A stretch of DNA of 64,000 bases from Methylobacterium sp. E-045 (GCF_022829685.1 NZ_JAKSYE010000085.1:62001-126000); one strand, 5' to 3'; positions 1 through 10,327 are shown, counted from the stretch's first letter. A program made the numbers and translations. Notes: generated by a model not told the origin, from the letters alone.

Positions 1-10
1 AGGAACTCCC

Positions 11-1798
11 ATGTCTGCAACGTCAGCGGTCCCATTACCAAAGGATGCCGCCCGGCCAATGAGTGCCGGCGAGAAGAAGGTCATCCTGGCCTCCTCGCTC
101 GGCACCGTGTTCGAGTGGTATGATTTTTATCTCTACGGATCGCTCGCTGCGATCATCGGCGCGCAGTTCTTCTCGGCCTACCCGGAAGCCACGCGCAACA
201 TCTTCGCCCTGATGGCCTTCGCCGCTGGCTTCCTGGTCCGCCCCTTCGGCGCGCTGGTGTTCGGACGCCTCGGCGACCTGGTGGGCCGCAAGTATACGTT
301 CCTCGTGACCATCCTGATCATGGGCATCTCGACCTTCGTGGTCGGTCTCTTGCCGTCCTACGCCACGATGAACGAGTACGGCGTCGGCTGGGTCGCTCCC
401 GTGGCGCTGCTGGCATTGCGCATGCTCCAGGGCCTCGCGCTGGGCGGTGAATACGGCGGCGCGGCGGTCTACGTGGCCGAGCACGCTCCCCCCGGGCGTC
501 GCGGCTTCTACACCGCCTTCATCCAGACCACGGCGACCCTCGGTCTCCTGCTGTCGCTGATGGTGATCCTGTTCACCCAGATCTACGTCAATGCGAACTA
601 TGCCCCCGTCGCCACCACCCTCGCCGACGGTTCGGCTGGGACGATCACGCCCTTCGCCGCCTGGGGCTGGCGCATTCCGTTCCTGGTCTCGATTGTGCTG
701 CTCGGCGTCTCGGTCTGGATCCGTCTGCAGATGCAGGAAAGCCCGGCCTTCAAGAAGATGAAGGAAGAGGGCACCGGCTCGAAGGCGCCGCTCTCCGAGG
801 CGTTCGGCCAGTGGCGCAACGCCAAATGGGCGCTCCTCGCGCTCCTCGGCCTCACCGCCGGCCAGGCCGTGGTCTGGTACACCGGCCAGTTCTACGCGCT
901 GTTCTTCCTGCAGACGATCCTGAAGGTCGATCAGTTCACCGCCAACGTGCTCATCGCCTGGTCGCTCATCCTCGGCACCGGCGGGTTCCTGTTCTTCGGC
1001 GCGCTCTCCGACAAGATCGGCCGCAAGCCGATCATCCTCGGCGGTTGCGTGATCGCGGCACTGACCTTCTTCCCGCTGTTCAAGGCGCTGACCGCGGCCG
1101 CCAACCCGGCCCTGCACGCGGCCCAGCAGAACACACAGGTGGTGGTGAAGGCCGATCCGGCGGATTGCTCGTTCCAGTTCAATCCGGTGGGAACGGCCAA
1201 GTTCACCAATTCCTGCGACATCGCCAAGGCACTGCTCGCCCGGTCCGCGGTGAACTACACCACCGAGCCGGCCGCTCCCGGCACCAAGGCCACCGTCACC
1301 GTCGCCGGCAAGGAGTTCGCCGCCGCCGATCCGGCCTTCGCCAAGGAGGTCGGCGCGGCGCTCACGGCCTCCGGCTACCCGACCGCCACCAACCCGAGCA
1401 TCGTGAAGATCGCCATCGAACCGAAGGACGGCCTGTCGAACTTCGCCAAGATGATCGACATCTTCTCGGTCCAGAAGCTGACGATCATCGGGATCCTGAC
1501 GATCCTCGTCCTCTACGTGACGATGGTCTACGGCCCGATCGCGGCGGCCCTCGTCGAACTTTTCCCGACGCGTATCCGCTACACCTCGATGTCGCTGCCC
1601 TACCATATCGGCAACGGCTGGTTCGGCGGCCTGCTGCCGGCCACGGCCTTCGCCATGGTGGCCCAGACCGGCGACATCTATTTCGGCCTCTGGTACCCGA
1701 TCGTCATCGCCCTCGCGACGGCGGTCATCGGTGCCCTGTTCATCCCCGAGACCAAGGACAGGGATATCTTCACCTGGGATGACCGCCCGGCGCGATAG
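11..1798 (+). CDS. MFS transporter, metabolite:H+ symporter (MHS) type
   Basis: 595-residue inner-membrane transporter of the major facilitator superfamily. The N-terminal region EWYDFYLYG and the loop motif GRLGDLVGRK (about residues 85-94), repeated in weaker form as GALSDKIGRK in the second half, are typical of the MHS (ProP/ShiA-like) branch, which co-transports small organic solutes with protons; the substrate cannot be read from sequence. The C-terminal half carries an unusual hydrophilic insertion of roughly 120 residues (about 360-480) before the final membrane segments, with two cysteines, predicted to face the periplasm. An AGGA ribosome-binding site lies at positions 1-4, just ahead of the ATG. 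The gene stands alone before a bidirectional terminator. Confidence 0.85.
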   Translation: MSATSAVPLPKDAARPMSAGEKKVILASSLGTVFEWYDFYLYGSLAAIIGAQFFSAYPEATRNIFALMAFAAGFLVRPFGALVFGRLGDLVGRKYTFLVTILIMGISTFVVGLLPSYATMNEYGVGWVAPVALLALRMLQGLALGGEYGGAAVYVAEHAPPGRRGFYTAFIQTTATLGLLLSLMVILFTQIYVNANYAPVATTLADGSAGTITPFAAWGWRIPFLVSIVLLGVSVWIRLQMQESPAFKKMKEEGTGSKAPLSEAFGQWRNAKWALLALLGLTAGQAVVWYTGQFYALFFLQTILKVDQFTANVLIAWSLILGTGGFLFFGALSDKIGRKPIILGGCVIAALTFFPLFKALTAAANPALHAAQQNTQVVVKADPADCSFQFNPVGTAKFTNSCDIAKALLARSAVNYTTEPAAPGTKATVTVAGKEFAAADPAFAKEVGAALTASGYPTATNPSIVKIAIEPKDGLSNFAKMIDIFSVQKLTIIGILTILVLYVTMVYGPIAAALVELFPTRIRYTSMSLPYHIGNGWFGGLLPATAFAMVAQTGDIYFGLWYPIVIALATAVIGALFIPETKDRDIFTWDDRPAR

Positions 1799-1880
1799 CC
1801 CACGGCGCTCTGCGTCGGACCGGGCCCTCGGCCACGGTCCGGCGCCCGACGTGACATCGTCGACGTGACGCCATGGAAAA

Positions 1881-1910
1881 GGGCCCCGGATCGCTCCGGG
1901 GCCCTTTCTC
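1881..1910. terminator. Bidirectional intrinsic terminator
   Basis: A perfect 10-bp stem (GGGCCCCGGA / TCCGGGGCCC) with a TCGC loop is flanked by AAAA on the left and TTTCT on the right. It sits between the converging ends of the MFS gene (stop at 1798) and the DUF2252 gene (stop at 1943) and can serve both. Confidence 0.85.
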
Positions 1911-1942
1911 GTTTCATCGGTGCGTCGCGGAATCCGCCACCC

Positions 1943-3313
1943 TCATGCGGGCTCGGCGGTATCCGCATGGGCCGCCTGCAGGGCGTGATGATCGGCCATC
2001 GTCTGCCACGCATAGCGCATGGCGAACTCCGCCACCGCCTCGTCGAAGGCGTCGCCCTTGCCGAGATAGCCGGCGATCATCGCCGCATCCCCGGACCGGG
2101 CGTGGGCGCGGGCGAGCGTGGTGCCACAGAGCCGTGCATAGGCCTTGGGGCCGCTTTCGGCGAGGATCTCGCCGACGGCCGAGAGCTTCTTGTTCTTCAG
2201 CTGGCGTACGTAATAGGAGCGTCCGCTCACCTCGGAATGGGCGGTGCCGAGGAACATGTCGCTCGCGGCCTGCATGATGCGCTGGCCGTCGATCACGCGC
2301 TGGCCCTCGGAGGCGAGGAAGAACGGGCTCAGGGCGAGCTGACCCAGGACCGACGGCCGGGCCTCCTTGATCTGCAGGAAGAGCGGCGCCCCATCCGCAT
2401 CCGTGTAGAGCCCCACGGCGCAGACGGTGCCCACCGAGCCGATGCCGACCACCTTGAAGGCGACGTCCCGCTGCATGTAGCGCAGGGCCAGCAGGTTGCG
2501 GTCGGCCTGGAGGCTCTGCGGATAAGCGAGCAGCGCCGCGGCCGCTTCCTGCACCGCCTCGGTCAGCCCGTTCGGCCCTTCGTGGAAGATCGTCGGAGCC
2601 TTGTCGGCGATGCGCCGCAGGGCCGGGTCCGCATGGACGGAGGCTGGGTCGAGATCCGGGGCGTCGCCATGGCTGAGGCCGTCCGAGGTCTCGGCGGCGG
2701 CATCGGCAACGAGGCGCCGGCACAGGTCTCCGTCGCCGAGGCGGCCGATCTCTTCGTCGAGGTCGATGCGGCTGTGCCAGATGGCCAGCGGCGAGAGATA
2801 CGACAATTCGCGCATGTGCTCGCGATAGGCACAGACGCTGGCGCGAGCCGCGCGATACGCCTTGTCCTCGCCCTGTGCGAAAGCGGCGACGGCGACGCTG
2901 GCGGCGAGGCGCTTCACGTCGATGGTGAAATCGACGTTCCAGAGCGTCTCGTCGAAATCGTTGATGTCGAACAGGGTCTGGCCCTCGGCGCTGCGATACA
3001 CGCCGAAATTGCCGATGTGGCAATCGCCGCAGGCCTGGACCGGAATGCCCGGAACCGGAACGCCGGCGAGGTCGGAGGCCATCACGGCGGCGGCCCCGCG
3101 CAGGAAGGCGAAGGGACTGGCCCGCATCCGCTCGTGGCGCAGGGGGATCAGCTCGAGCAGCCGGCCGGCATCGTTCGCCCGCAGGACCGCCAGCGGATCG
3201 CGGTCTTCGGCCGGATACCAGTCGGCGTGGGATTCCCGGGGGACCGCATCGCGCAGGCGCTTGCCGGCCGCCCGGCGCTCCGCGCGATTGGAGGAGAGGT
3301 GGGTGTTGGTCAT
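1943..3313 (-). CDS. DUF2252 family protein
   Basis: 456-residue protein of the DUF2252 family. Family signatures are visible: the segment RMRASPFAFLRGAAAVMASD near the N-terminus, followed by ACGDCHIGNFG and FDINDFDETL, which recall the HGDxHxxN and D-containing motifs of kinase-like/aminoglycoside-phosphotransferase folds. The biochemical function of the family is not established. The start MTNTHLSS at 3313 is preferred over an upstream in-frame ATG at 3361 because the extra residues are not family-like. It follows purH on the same strand by 57 bp, so the two could be co-transcribed. Confidence 0.8.
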   Translation of the reverse strand: MTNTHLSSNRAERRAAGKRLRDAVPRESHADWYPAEDRDPLAVLRANDAGRLLELIPLRHERMRASPFAFLRGAAAVMASDLAGVPVPGIPVQACGDCHIGNFGVYRSAEGQTLFDINDFDETLWNVDFTIDVKRLAASVAVAAFAQGEDKAYRAARASVCAYREHMRELSYLSPLAIWHSRIDLDEEIGRLGDGDLCRRLVADAAAETSDGLSHGDAPDLDPASVHADPALRRIADKAPTIFHEGPNGLTEAVQEAAAALLAYPQSLQADRNLLALRYMQRDVAFKVVGIGSVGTVCAVGLYTDADGAPLFLQIKEARPSVLGQLALSPFFLASEGQRVIDGQRIMQAASDMFLGTAHSEVSGRSYYVRQLKNKKLSAVGEILAESGPKAYARLCGTTLARAHARSGDAAMIAGYLGKGDAFDEAVAEFAMRYAWQTMADHHALQAAHADTAEPA

Positions 3314-3370
3314 GGAAGATAGCCTCGACAGGGCGATGCGCGCAGGCCGTTTGCCGCGCACCGCGCGGCA

Positions 3371-4969
3371 TCAGTGCCGGAAGTGGCGATGTCCTGTAAA
3401 CACCATAGCGAGGCCGGCCTCGTCGGCGGCCTTGATCACGTCGGCATCCCGCATCGAGCCGCCGGGCTGAATCACCGCCGTGGCGCCGGCCTCCGCCGCC
3501 GCGATCAGGCCGTCCGCGAAGGGGAAGAACGCGTCCGAGGCCACCACCGAGCCCTTGGCGAGACTCTCCGCCGCGCCGATGCGCTTGGCACCCTCCGCCG
3601 CCTTCCAGGCCGCGATGCGCGAGGAATCCACCCGCGACATCTGCCCGGCGCCGATGCCCACCGTGGCGCCGTTCCTGGCGTAGACGATGGCATTCGACTT
3701 CACGTGCTTGGCAACGCGGTAGGCGAAGCGCAGGTCGGCATATTCCTGCGCCGAGGGCTCGCGCTTCGTCACGACGGTCAGCGTCATGTCGTCGACCACG
3801 GCCGCGTCGCGGTCCTGGACCAGGATGCCGCCGGCGAGGTTGCGCATGGCAAAGCCCTTCGCGCGCGGGTCGGGAAGACCGCCCGCGAGGAGGAGACGCA
3901 GGTTCTTCTTGGCCGCCACGAGGGCGATCGCCTCCTCGGTGGCGTCCGGCGCGATGATCACCTCGGTGAAGATCTCGACGATTCGTGCGGCCGATTCGGC
4001 ATCCAGGGTGCGGTTGAGGGCGACGATGCCGCCGAAGGCCGAGGTCGGGTCGCAGGCGAGCGCCCGCTCGTAGGCTTCCGCCAAGGACGTACCTTCGGCG
4101 ACGCCGCAGGGGTTGGCGTGCTTGATGATCGCCACCGCGGCGGCGCGGGCCGGATCGAACTCCGCGACGCATTCGTAGGCCGCGTCGGTGTCGTTGAGGT
4201 TGTTGAAGGACAGCTCCTTGCCCTGGAGCTGGCGGGCGCTCGCCACACCGGGCCGAACGAGGCCGGGCGTCCGGTAGAAGGCCGCCGATTGATGCGGGTT
4301 CTCGCCGTAGCGCAAGGACTGGGCGAGGGTGCCGCCGAAGGCGCGGAAGGCGGGGGCCTCGTCCGTCTCCACATGGTCGGCGAGCCACGAGGCGATGGCG
4401 GAATCGTAGGAGGCGGTGCGGGCGAAGGCCTTCTGCGCCAGCCGCCTGCGGGTCGCCGCGCCGAGGGTGCCGTTGCCGGCCTCGAGCTCCGAGAGGATCG
4501 CGCCGTAATCGGCCACATCCACCACCACCGCCACGTCGGCATGGTTCTTGGCCGCCGCGCGGATCATCGCCGGGCCGCCGACATCGATGTTCTCCACCGC
4601 GTCGTCATAGGCGCAGGGTTTCGCGATCGTCGCCTCGAACGGATAGAGGTTGACCACGAGGAGGTCGATGGCGCCGATGCCGTGGGCAGCCAACGCCGCC
4701 TGATGCTCGGGATCGTCGCGCACCGCGAGGAGACCGCCATGCACCGCCGGGTGCAGGGTCTTCACCCGCCCGTCCATCATCTCGGGAAAGCCGGTGATCT
4801 CGGCGACTTCCGTGACAGGCAGTCCCGCCTCGCTCAAGGCCCGGTGCGTGCCGCCGGTGGAGACCAGGGCGACGCCGCGCTCGGACAGCGCGCGGGCGAA
4901 ATCCACGAGGCCCGTCTTGTCGGAGACGGAAAGGAGTGCGCGCGCAACCCGCGCCTGATCATGCGACAT
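3371..4969 (-). CDS. purH: Bifunctional AICAR formyltransferase / IMP cyclohydrolase
   Basis: 532 residues, the usual PurH length. The N-terminal methylglyoxal-synthase-like IMP cyclohydrolase domain (about residues 1-200) begins [11 protein letters not shown] and contains STGGTHRAL and [10 protein letters not shown]. The C-terminal AICAR transformylase domain contains [14 protein letters not shown] and [10 protein letters not shown], and ends with the typical FTGHRHFRH. Together they carry out the last two steps of purine synthesis, from AICAR to IMP, using 10-formyl-tetrahydrofolate. The start MSHDQARV at 4969 gives the family N-terminus. The next upstream gene on the strand is a heparinase II/III protein. 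Confidence 0.97.
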   Translation of the reverse strand: MSHDQARVARALLSVSDKTGLVDFARALSERGVALVSTGGTHRALSEAGLPVTEVAEITGFPEMMDGRVKTLHPAVHGGLLAVRDDPEHQAALAAHGIGAIDLLVVNLYPFEATIAKPCAYDDAVENIDVGGPAMIRAAAKNHADVAVVVDVADYGAILSELEAGNGTLGAATRRRLAQKAFARTASYDSAIASWLADHVETDEAPAFRAFGGTLAQSLRYGENPHQSAAFYRTPGLVRPGVASARQLQGKELSFNNLNDTDAAYECVAEFDPARAAAVAIIKHANPCGVAEGTSLAEAYERALACDPTSAFGGIVALNRTLDAESAARIVEIFTEVIIAPDATEEAIALVAAKKNLRLLLAGGLPDPRAKGFAMRNLAGGILVQDRDAAVVDDMTLTVVTKREPSAQEYADLRFAYRVAKHVKSNAIVYARNGATVGIGAGQMSRVDSSRIAAWKAAEGAKRIGAAESLAKGSVVASDAFFPFADGLIAAAEAGATAVIQPGGSMRDADVIKAADEAGLAMVFTGHRHFRH

Positions 4970-5043
4970 TGTCGAGAACCGTCCGGCACAGGGCAGATTC
5001 TGCCCCTGAAACGCGGCGGGTACCACAGATGGCGCCCTATCGG

Positions 5044-6828
5044 CTACCGCGCCGCCTCATCGGCCACGGGAGCCTCGAGCCTACCGGGTTCGTTCCGCCC
5101 CGGCGCCTGTGCCAGGTGCAGGAAGCGCCATCGCACCCGGGTGCCTTCCCCGGCCGTGACGTAGAGAACGATCTGGTCGGTACGCCGCGCTCCCGTAAGA
5201 CCCGCGAAATACACGCTCTCTTCCAGGGCAATGGCCGCGCCGTCGGCCTCGAACCGCCAGACCTCTCCCAGCGGCGAGGCCAGGTCGACCCCTCCGCCCT
5301 CGGCCGCATTGGCCGCGACGGCGGGATGCAGGTGGAAGCGGATCGCCGCCTCCGGCGGACGCAGCCGGATGCGGTTGCCCTTGTGGGCGACGGGTACGAA
5401 GGCGTCCTCGCCTTCGAGCCCGGCCCCGTCGGGGAGGAGGCACCAGCGGCGCTCGTGGACGATCCCGAACTCGGCGGCATAGCCGTCATGGCGGCCGGCG
5501 AGGATCAGGGCGCCGCCCTCGGTCGTCCGCTCGGACTTGACCGCGCGCGGGCCGCGCACCAGCACGGGGCCGATCCGCTTGATGAGCCAATCGGAAGCGA
5601 AACGGCTGCCCACCCCCTCGCTGGCGCCGAGGAACCGGCAGGATGAGGAATCCCCGACCGTCGCGGTGGAATGGGCGGCGGTGCTGCGGGCGAGGCGACG
5701 CAGTTCCGGGCCGCTCGCCGGCAGGCCGCAATTGATCACCACCCGCTGGGGGCCGCTCGACATCTCGAAGGAGAGGCAGCCGGCCCCGGCATTCGTCGAG
5801 TACGGCAGCGGCGGCGGCGCCCCCACATCGGCGACCACCACGACGCGGCCGCTCTCCAACCGCTCGTAGCCGGAATTCGGCGCATGCATCATCGGCTGCG
5901 CCAGGGCGCCGTCATAGACCAGCAGGGTGGCGAGGTGGTCTGCCGCCGTGGCGCCCATGCCATTGAAGTGGCTCAGGGACGCATCGCCGTGCCGCAGGAG
6001 TCGCAGCAGCGGCAGCATCCGGTCGATGGCATGGAGCAGAGCCTCCGGCGGATCGAGGCTGCGGCTGAGGAAGCTCTGGCGCAGGGGCAGGAGATCGAGG
6101 AGGAGCTCCATGGCAAAGCGCGGGTCTCGGCTGCGATGGCCGCCATCCGCCATGATCTGCCGGTCGAGCTCCCGCGACAGGATGCGGGTGGCCCGGCGCA
6201 GGATCGGCTGGATGCCGTCGCAGCACAGGCCGGCATAGCACAGGGCCACCACCGCCAAGAGCCGCGGTTGCGGCGGCAGGCCCCGGCGCAGGGAGCGTTC
6301 GAGGTCTCGCGCGCCGCGCCCCACCGCCTTGAGGAAGGCCTGATAGAAGGCGTGGTCCGCGCCTTCGAGAACGAGGGGCGACTGACACAGGAAGGAGATC
6401 AGCCGCCGTGCGGCAACCGGCACGGGCGCGGCCAGGGCCTCGTCGCCACGGCCGGCGATGAAGTCCGCCACGAAAGCGCGGGCATTGGCTCTGGCGAGCG
6501 CCGTGTCGGCGGCGCGCAGATGGCGCAGCCAGCCGAAGCCGTAGAACGCATCCGCCCATTCCGGCGAGGGCGGGGCGTAATCGAAGGGCGACCGGCCGCT
6601 CACCGAAAGAGAGCGCCCCGCGAAGACGAACAGGCCCGCATAGATATCGTCGGCGAAGGTGGCATCGCTCGTGCGCAGATCGTGCGGGGCGATCACCAGG
6701 GCGCTGACACGGGCGCGCGCCAGCAGGTCCGGGCTCGCGGTCAAGCGCGCGGAGACGCCCCGCGCCGAGCGCGCGATCTCACGCCCGATGAGCCGATAGA
6801 AACGCCAACGATCAGCCCCCCAACCCAC
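5044..6828 (-). CDS. Heparinase II/III family protein
   Basis: 594-residue protein with an alpha/alpha-toroid N-terminal half ([20 protein letters not shown] region) and a C-terminal beta-rich heparinase II/III domain. Members of this alphaproteobacterial group sit beside purH and rsmB and are thought to act as polysaccharide lyases; the true substrate is unknown. The start is a GTG at 6828 (VGWGADRW), chosen because GGAGGAAAG lies about 10 bp upstream; the only in-frame ATG, at 6918, would add 30 residues with no family character. The gap of 74 bp to purH on the same strand allows co-transcription. Confidence 0.8.
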   Translation of the reverse strand: MGWGADRWRFYRLIGREIARSARGVSARLTASPDLLARARVSALVIAPHDLRTSDATFADDIYAGLFVFAGRSLSVSGRSPFDYAPPSPEWADAFYGFGWLRHLRAADTALARANARAFVADFIAGRGDEALAAPVPVAARRLISFLCQSPLVLEGADHAFYQAFLKAVGRGARDLERSLRRGLPPQPRLLAVVALCYAGLCCDGIQPILRRATRILSRELDRQIMADGGHRSRDPRFAMELLLDLLPLRQSFLSRSLDPPEALLHAIDRMLPLLRLLRHGDASLSHFNGMGATAADHLATLLVYDGALAQPMMHAPNSGYERLESGRVVVVADVGAPPPLPYSTNAGAGCLSFEMSSGPQRVVINCGLPASGPELRRLARSTAAHSTATVGDSSSCRFLGASEGVGSRFASDWLIKRIGPVLVRGPRAVKSERTTEGGALILAGRHDGYAAEFGIVHERRWCLLPDGAGLEGEDAFVPVAHKGNRIRLRPPEAAIRFHLHPAVAANAAEGGGVDLASPLGEVWRFEADGAAIALEESVYFAGLTGARRTDQIVLYVTAGEGTRVRWRFLHLAQAPGRNEPGRLEAPVADEAAR

Positions 6829-7136
6829 GCACGCCTTTCCTCCAGCACCGCGACCCGGATGGCCATCGTGCCGGATGTCGTCCCACCGGGAAGCTAAGCC
6901 GTGCCTATTAACCAACAATTAAGGATGCCGATACTCGTCGCACCGCCTCAGGCTCCCCTCCGGTCGGGATGTCCCCTCCTGAGCGCTCCGGCGCGAGGAG
7001 AAACGGACGGGTGTGGCGAGAGCCCAACGAACTGTATTTTTTGGCGAACTCGGCCGGAACGGTTGCTTGCTGCACAGGTTATACACAGCGTAGAGCGAGT
7101 GTCGTTCCTTCAGCCTCCAGCAATGGCAGTGTGCCT
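6829..7136. other. Intergenic region between divergent genes
   Basis: About 308 bp separating the minus-strand heparinase gene from the plus-strand exported-protein gene, so it must hold both promoters. It has a small AT-rich island (TTAACCAACAATTAAG near 6907) and a run of T in tgtattttttgg near 7030. A perfect DnaA-box consensus, TTATACACA, lies at 7079-7087. No RNA gene or small reading frame with a convincing ribosome-binding site was found. Confidence 0.5.
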
Positions 7137-7769
7137 GTGACTGTCATCCCTGTCTTCAAGCGCGCCGGGCTCTTGATGTCCGCGGCGGCGTTATTGTGCA
7201 CGTCTGGCGCGGCGATGGCCCAGAACGCTCAGGACCGCGGTCTCGGCGGCCTGTTCGAGGCGCTGTTCTCTCCGGCCCGCCCCACGGTGGAAACGCAGCA
7301 ACCCGCTCCTGCGCTCGAGATGCAGCAGAGATCCCTGACGATCCGCCGCGAGGCGAGCCGCCCGCGCCCGAAGATCCGTTACGCCGCCCTGCCGAAAAGC
7401 GAGCCGCTGCAGCTCCAGATCGGCGACCGCCAGACGCCGATCCCGCTCTCCTCCGGACCGATGGCCGCCCTCCTCAAGGATCCGACCCTGCGCCCCGGCG
7501 ACATCGTCGTGCTGAAGGACGGCGCCCGTGTCTTCACCGGCAACGAGGAGAAGACCCACACAATCCGGGATTTCGAGCCGGTAAGCCGCTCCGCCTCGGT
7601 CGATCGCAAGACCAAGGCGCTCCTGTCCATGATGATCGCTCCGGTCGGTGCGCTGCCGCCCGACGAGGTGCGCAAGTTCATGGCGCGGTTGAAGAAGTCC
7701 GCACCCGCCAGCATTGCGAACGGTGAGGCACAGGTCCAGACCGTCTCCATGCGGGTGATCACACCGTAA
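7137..7769 (+). CDS. Exported protein of unknown function
   Basis: About 210 residues from a GTG start at 7137 (another GTG lies at 7131). The N-terminus VTVIPVFKRAGLLMSAAALL, followed by an AMAQ cleavage-like site, looks like a signal peptide. The remainder is a proline-rich linker and a compact domain with the segment LKDPTLRPGDIVVLKDGARVF, which resembles a small beta-barrel or SAF-like fold, but no family could be named. An upstream in-frame ATG at 6969 is unlikely because it would bury the signal peptide. It ends 9 bp before the converging stop of the papain-like gene. Confidence 0.65.
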   Translation: MTVIPVFKRAGLLMSAAALLCTSGAAMAQNAQDRGLGGLFEALFSPARPTVETQQPAPALEMQQRSLTIRREASRPRPKIRYAALPKSEPLQLQIGDRQTPIPLSSGPMAALLKDPTLRPGDIVVLKDGARVFTGNEEKTHTIRDFEPVSRSASVDRKTKALLSMMIAPVGALPPDEVRKFMARLKKSAPASIANGEAQVQTVSMRVITP

Positions 7770-7778
7770 GCGGCACGC

Positions 7779-8921
7779 CTACCGCAGATAGGTCACGCTG
7801 TACAAAGTCCGGCGCAATTCGCTCTCGGTGACCCAGATACGGCCGTTGTCGCAGCGTTCGCGAATGCCGTCGCGCATGCGGCCGCAATATTCGCCGGTAT
7901 TGTCCTGGATACGGTACTGGCAGACGCTTCCGGCTTTGCGGCGGCCGATGACCGGACTCGCGTGATCGGCGAAGAGGTCGGGATCCTTCGGGTCGCGGTC
8001 CTCCAGCAGATACCAGCTGTAGCCCACTGTCGGTACGCGTCCATGGTCCAGGGCGTAGTCGACCATGGCGAGGATGCGGTTGAGTTTCGGCTTGCTCGGA
8101 TGGCGGCCGGATTCCAGCATGTCGGCGAAGTCGGCCTGGCTTGCCGCCACGCGGTAGGAGACCGGCAGGAGCGGTACCGGCAGCGGCGTCCGGCGGCAGA
8201 CCGCGTCCACATGGGCGATCCAGGCCGCGTTGAACGGATCGGCCCGGCGCCCGCGCAGATGGGTCGCGGTCGCGGCCACGGCGCGGAAACTCTGCCGCGT
8301 CGGGTGGAGCCTCGTCCGGTAGCGCAGCGCGCGCAAGGTCGGCATTACGTAGCCATAGCCGTCGTTGGACGGCAGGTCGCGATCCTCGCAATACCCGCCG
8401 ATATTGTAGAGGAGCGCCGCAATATCCTCCTCGCCACCCTCGATCTTGTCGAAATACGGTTCCAGGGTCGGATTTCCGTCCTTGGTCACCTCCGCCGCGT
8501 TGCGGCTCCAGGCGATGTCGGCCCGGTAGGCGGGATGCGCCTGGAGATGGCGTTTCAGATGCGGGTTCGCGATCGCCTCCAGCTTCGCGGGATCGGCGAA
8601 GTAGAACTTCGTCGCCACGTCGAGGGGCGAGACCGATCGGCCGATCCGGTGGGAGATCATGTCCGCTGTGGCGTAGGCGAAGCAGATGGCGCTCTCGCCC
8701 TGGTTCAGGGGCAGGTCCCTGGGCGAGGGCGAGATCCCCACGTCGCGGGTGCCGGTATGGATCTCGAACGGGACCGTCACCGATACCGGGGCGCAGGCGT
8801 GGTTGCGGGCATAGGCCGGCGCGACCGGCAGGATACGGCGGTCGATCCCGTCGGCCCCGGCCTGACCGACAAGCGACACGGCCGCGATCAGGGCGGTGAC
8901 GGCATGGCGCAAAGCCAGCAC
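7779..8921 (-). CDS. Predicted secreted papain-like cysteine protease
   Basis: 380 residues from a GTG start at 8921 that has GAGG about 6 bp upstream. The N-terminus LALRHAVTALIAAVSLVGQA is a likely signal peptide. Residues 74-80, QGESAIC, reproduce the papain spacing of oxyanion glutamine to catalytic cysteine (six residues). Near the C-terminus DHASPVIGRR (His320) and YRIQDNTGEYC (Asn341) match the papain His and Asn motifs, so Cys80-His320-Asn341 is a plausible catalytic triad. Extra cysteines suggest disulfides and export. It begins 8 bp after the rsmB stop, consistent with co-transcription. Assignment is by motif only. Confidence 0.65.
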   Translation of the reverse strand: MLALRHAVTALIAAVSLVGQAGADGIDRRILPVAPAYARNHACAPVSVTVPFEIHTGTRDVGISPSPRDLPLNQGESAICFAYATADMISHRIGRSVSPLDVATKFYFADPAKLEAIANPHLKRHLQAHPAYRADIAWSRNAAEVTKDGNPTLEPYFDKIEGGEEDIAALLYNIGGYCEDRDLPSNDGYGYVMPTLRALRYRTRLHPTRQSFRAVAATATHLRGRRADPFNAAWIAHVDAVCRRTPLPVPLLPVSYRVAASQADFADMLESGRHPSKPKLNRILAMVDYALDHGRVPTVGYSWYLLEDRDPKDPDLFADHASPVIGRRKAGSVCQYRIQDNTGEYCGRMRDGIRERCDNGRIWVTESELRRTLYSVTYLR

Positions 8922-8929
8922 CGCGCGCC

Positions 8930-10327
8930 TCAAGCCTTCCGTATGAGACGGCTCGCGAAGAACCCGTCGATCCCGCCACGAACCACCGGCAAGTCCCCTT
9001 CGCCGCCCGTCGTCTCGCCGGACAGGTGCGAGGGCAGCGTCCGTAGATCGCCGTCGCCGTTGATGAGCTCGCCGAGACCGCCGACCTCCTCCGAGCGGAT
9101 CGGAAGCCGTTCGAAAGCCGGATTGCGGGCGAGGAAGGCGGCGATCTGCCCCTCGCCTTCCTCGGGCTCCAGCGAGCAGGTGCAGTAGACGAGACGGCCC
9201 CCCGGCTTCACCAGGGTGGCGGCACGGTCGAGCAGGCGGCGCTGCAACCCGCCGAGGCGACCGACATCCCCGCCGGCCTTGGTCCAGGCGACATCGGGAT
9301 GGCGGCGGATGGTGCCGGTGGCCGAACAGGGTGCGTCGAGGAGCACGGCGTCGAACGCATCGGCGTCGGTCTCGGGCAGCTGGGTTGCGTCGCCGACACG
9401 GATCTCCGCCGTCAGTCCGAGGCGGGCGAGGTTCTCGGCCAGCCGTTCGAGGCGCGGGGCCGAGCGGTCCACGGCCACCACCTCCGCCCCCGCGGCGGCG
9501 AGCTGGGCGGTCTTTCCACCCGGTGCAGCGCAGAGATCGGCGACGCGCTGCCCCGGCCCGACCGCGAGCAGGCGCGCCGGGATGGCGGCGGCGGCGTCCT
9601 GCACCCACCACGCGCCCTCGCCATAGCCGGGCAGGTCCGAGACCGCCGAGCGGACCTCGTGCAGGCGGATGCTGCCGGTGGGCAGGGCGACGCCGCCGAG
9701 GCGCTCGGCCCATTCCGCCACGGAACCGCGCGGCGTGATGTCGAGGGCGGCGCCGGAGAGATGGGCCGAGGCGATGGCCCGGGCCGTGTCGGGTCCATAG
9801 GCAGCGCTCCAGCGGGCGGCGAGCCAGTCCGGGGTGTTCTGCCCCAGGGGATCGGACGCCTCGGCCGCGATGGCGTCCCGCTCGCGGATGACCCGGCGCA
9901 GGATGGCGTTCACGAGGCCGGGCGTGTGCTGCAGGTAGGGATCGCCCTTGGCGAGGCGGACCGAGAGATCGACGGCGGCATGATCCGGCACGTTGAGATC
10001 GAGGATCTGGGCGGCGCCGGTGACGAGGAGGGCCACCAGCCGTGGCTGGTCCGGCGGCAGGCCCTGGGTCATCCGGGCGGCCAGCATCCGCCGCAGGAAA
10101 CCGAGGCGGCGGAAGGTGGCGGTGGCGATGGCCCGCGCCAGCGATGCGTCGGCGGCGTCCAGACCGGCGTCGAGCCCCGCCTTGGCCAGGGCATCCTCGA
10201 GGGCGAAGGCGCGGCCCTGGACGAGGAGATCGGCCACGGCGGCATGGGCCACCTGCCGGGCGGCGAGGCCCGGAACCGTGCGGTCGATCGTCGTCGTCGG
10301 CCCGTCCGCGTTGCGGCGTGTCGCCAT
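8930..10327 (-). CDS. rsmB: RsmB-like 16S rRNA m5C methyltransferase
   Basis: 465-residue protein with an N-terminal NusB-like RNA-binding domain (about residues 15-145) and a C-terminal Rossmann methyltransferase of the Nol1/Nop2/Sun (RsmB) family. Visible motifs are the AdoMet-binding VADLCAAPGGKTAQLA, the DAPCSATGTIRRHPD loop with one catalytic cysteine, and YCTCSLEPEEGE with the second. It is expected to methylate a cytosine of 16S rRNA (C967 in E. coli numbering). The start MATRRN at 10327 gives a normal RsmB length. Such genes are often near heparinase II/III and purH in alphaproteobacteria; here two extra genes lie between. Confidence 0.9.
   Translation of the reverse strand: MATRRNADGPTTTIDRTVPGLAARQVAHAAVADLLVQGRAFALEDALAKAGLDAGLDAADASLARAIATATFRRLGFLRRMLAARMTQGLPPDQPRLVALLVTGAAQILDLNVPDHAAVDLSVRLAKGDPYLQHTPGLVNAILRRVIRERDAIAAEASDPLGQNTPDWLAARWSAAYGPDTARAIASAHLSGAALDITPRGSVAEWAERLGGVALPTGSIRLHEVRSAVSDLPGYGEGAWWVQDAAAAIPARLLAVGPGQRVADLCAAPGGKTAQLAAAGAEVVAVDRSAPRLERLAENLARLGLTAEIRVGDATQLPETDADAFDAVLLDAPCSATGTIRRHPDVAWTKAGGDVGRLGGLQRRLLDRAATLVKPGGRLVYCTCSLEPEEGEGQIAAFLARNPAFERLPIRSEEVGGLGELINGDGDLRTLPSHLSGETTGGEGDLPVVRGGIDGFFASRLIRKA

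Noticed and set aside
7079..7087. Perfect DnaA-box consensus TTATACACA
   Set aside because: It is a single site with no second box, no AT-rich unwinding region and no neighbouring replication genes, so it does not support an origin; one such match in 64 kb is unremarkable.
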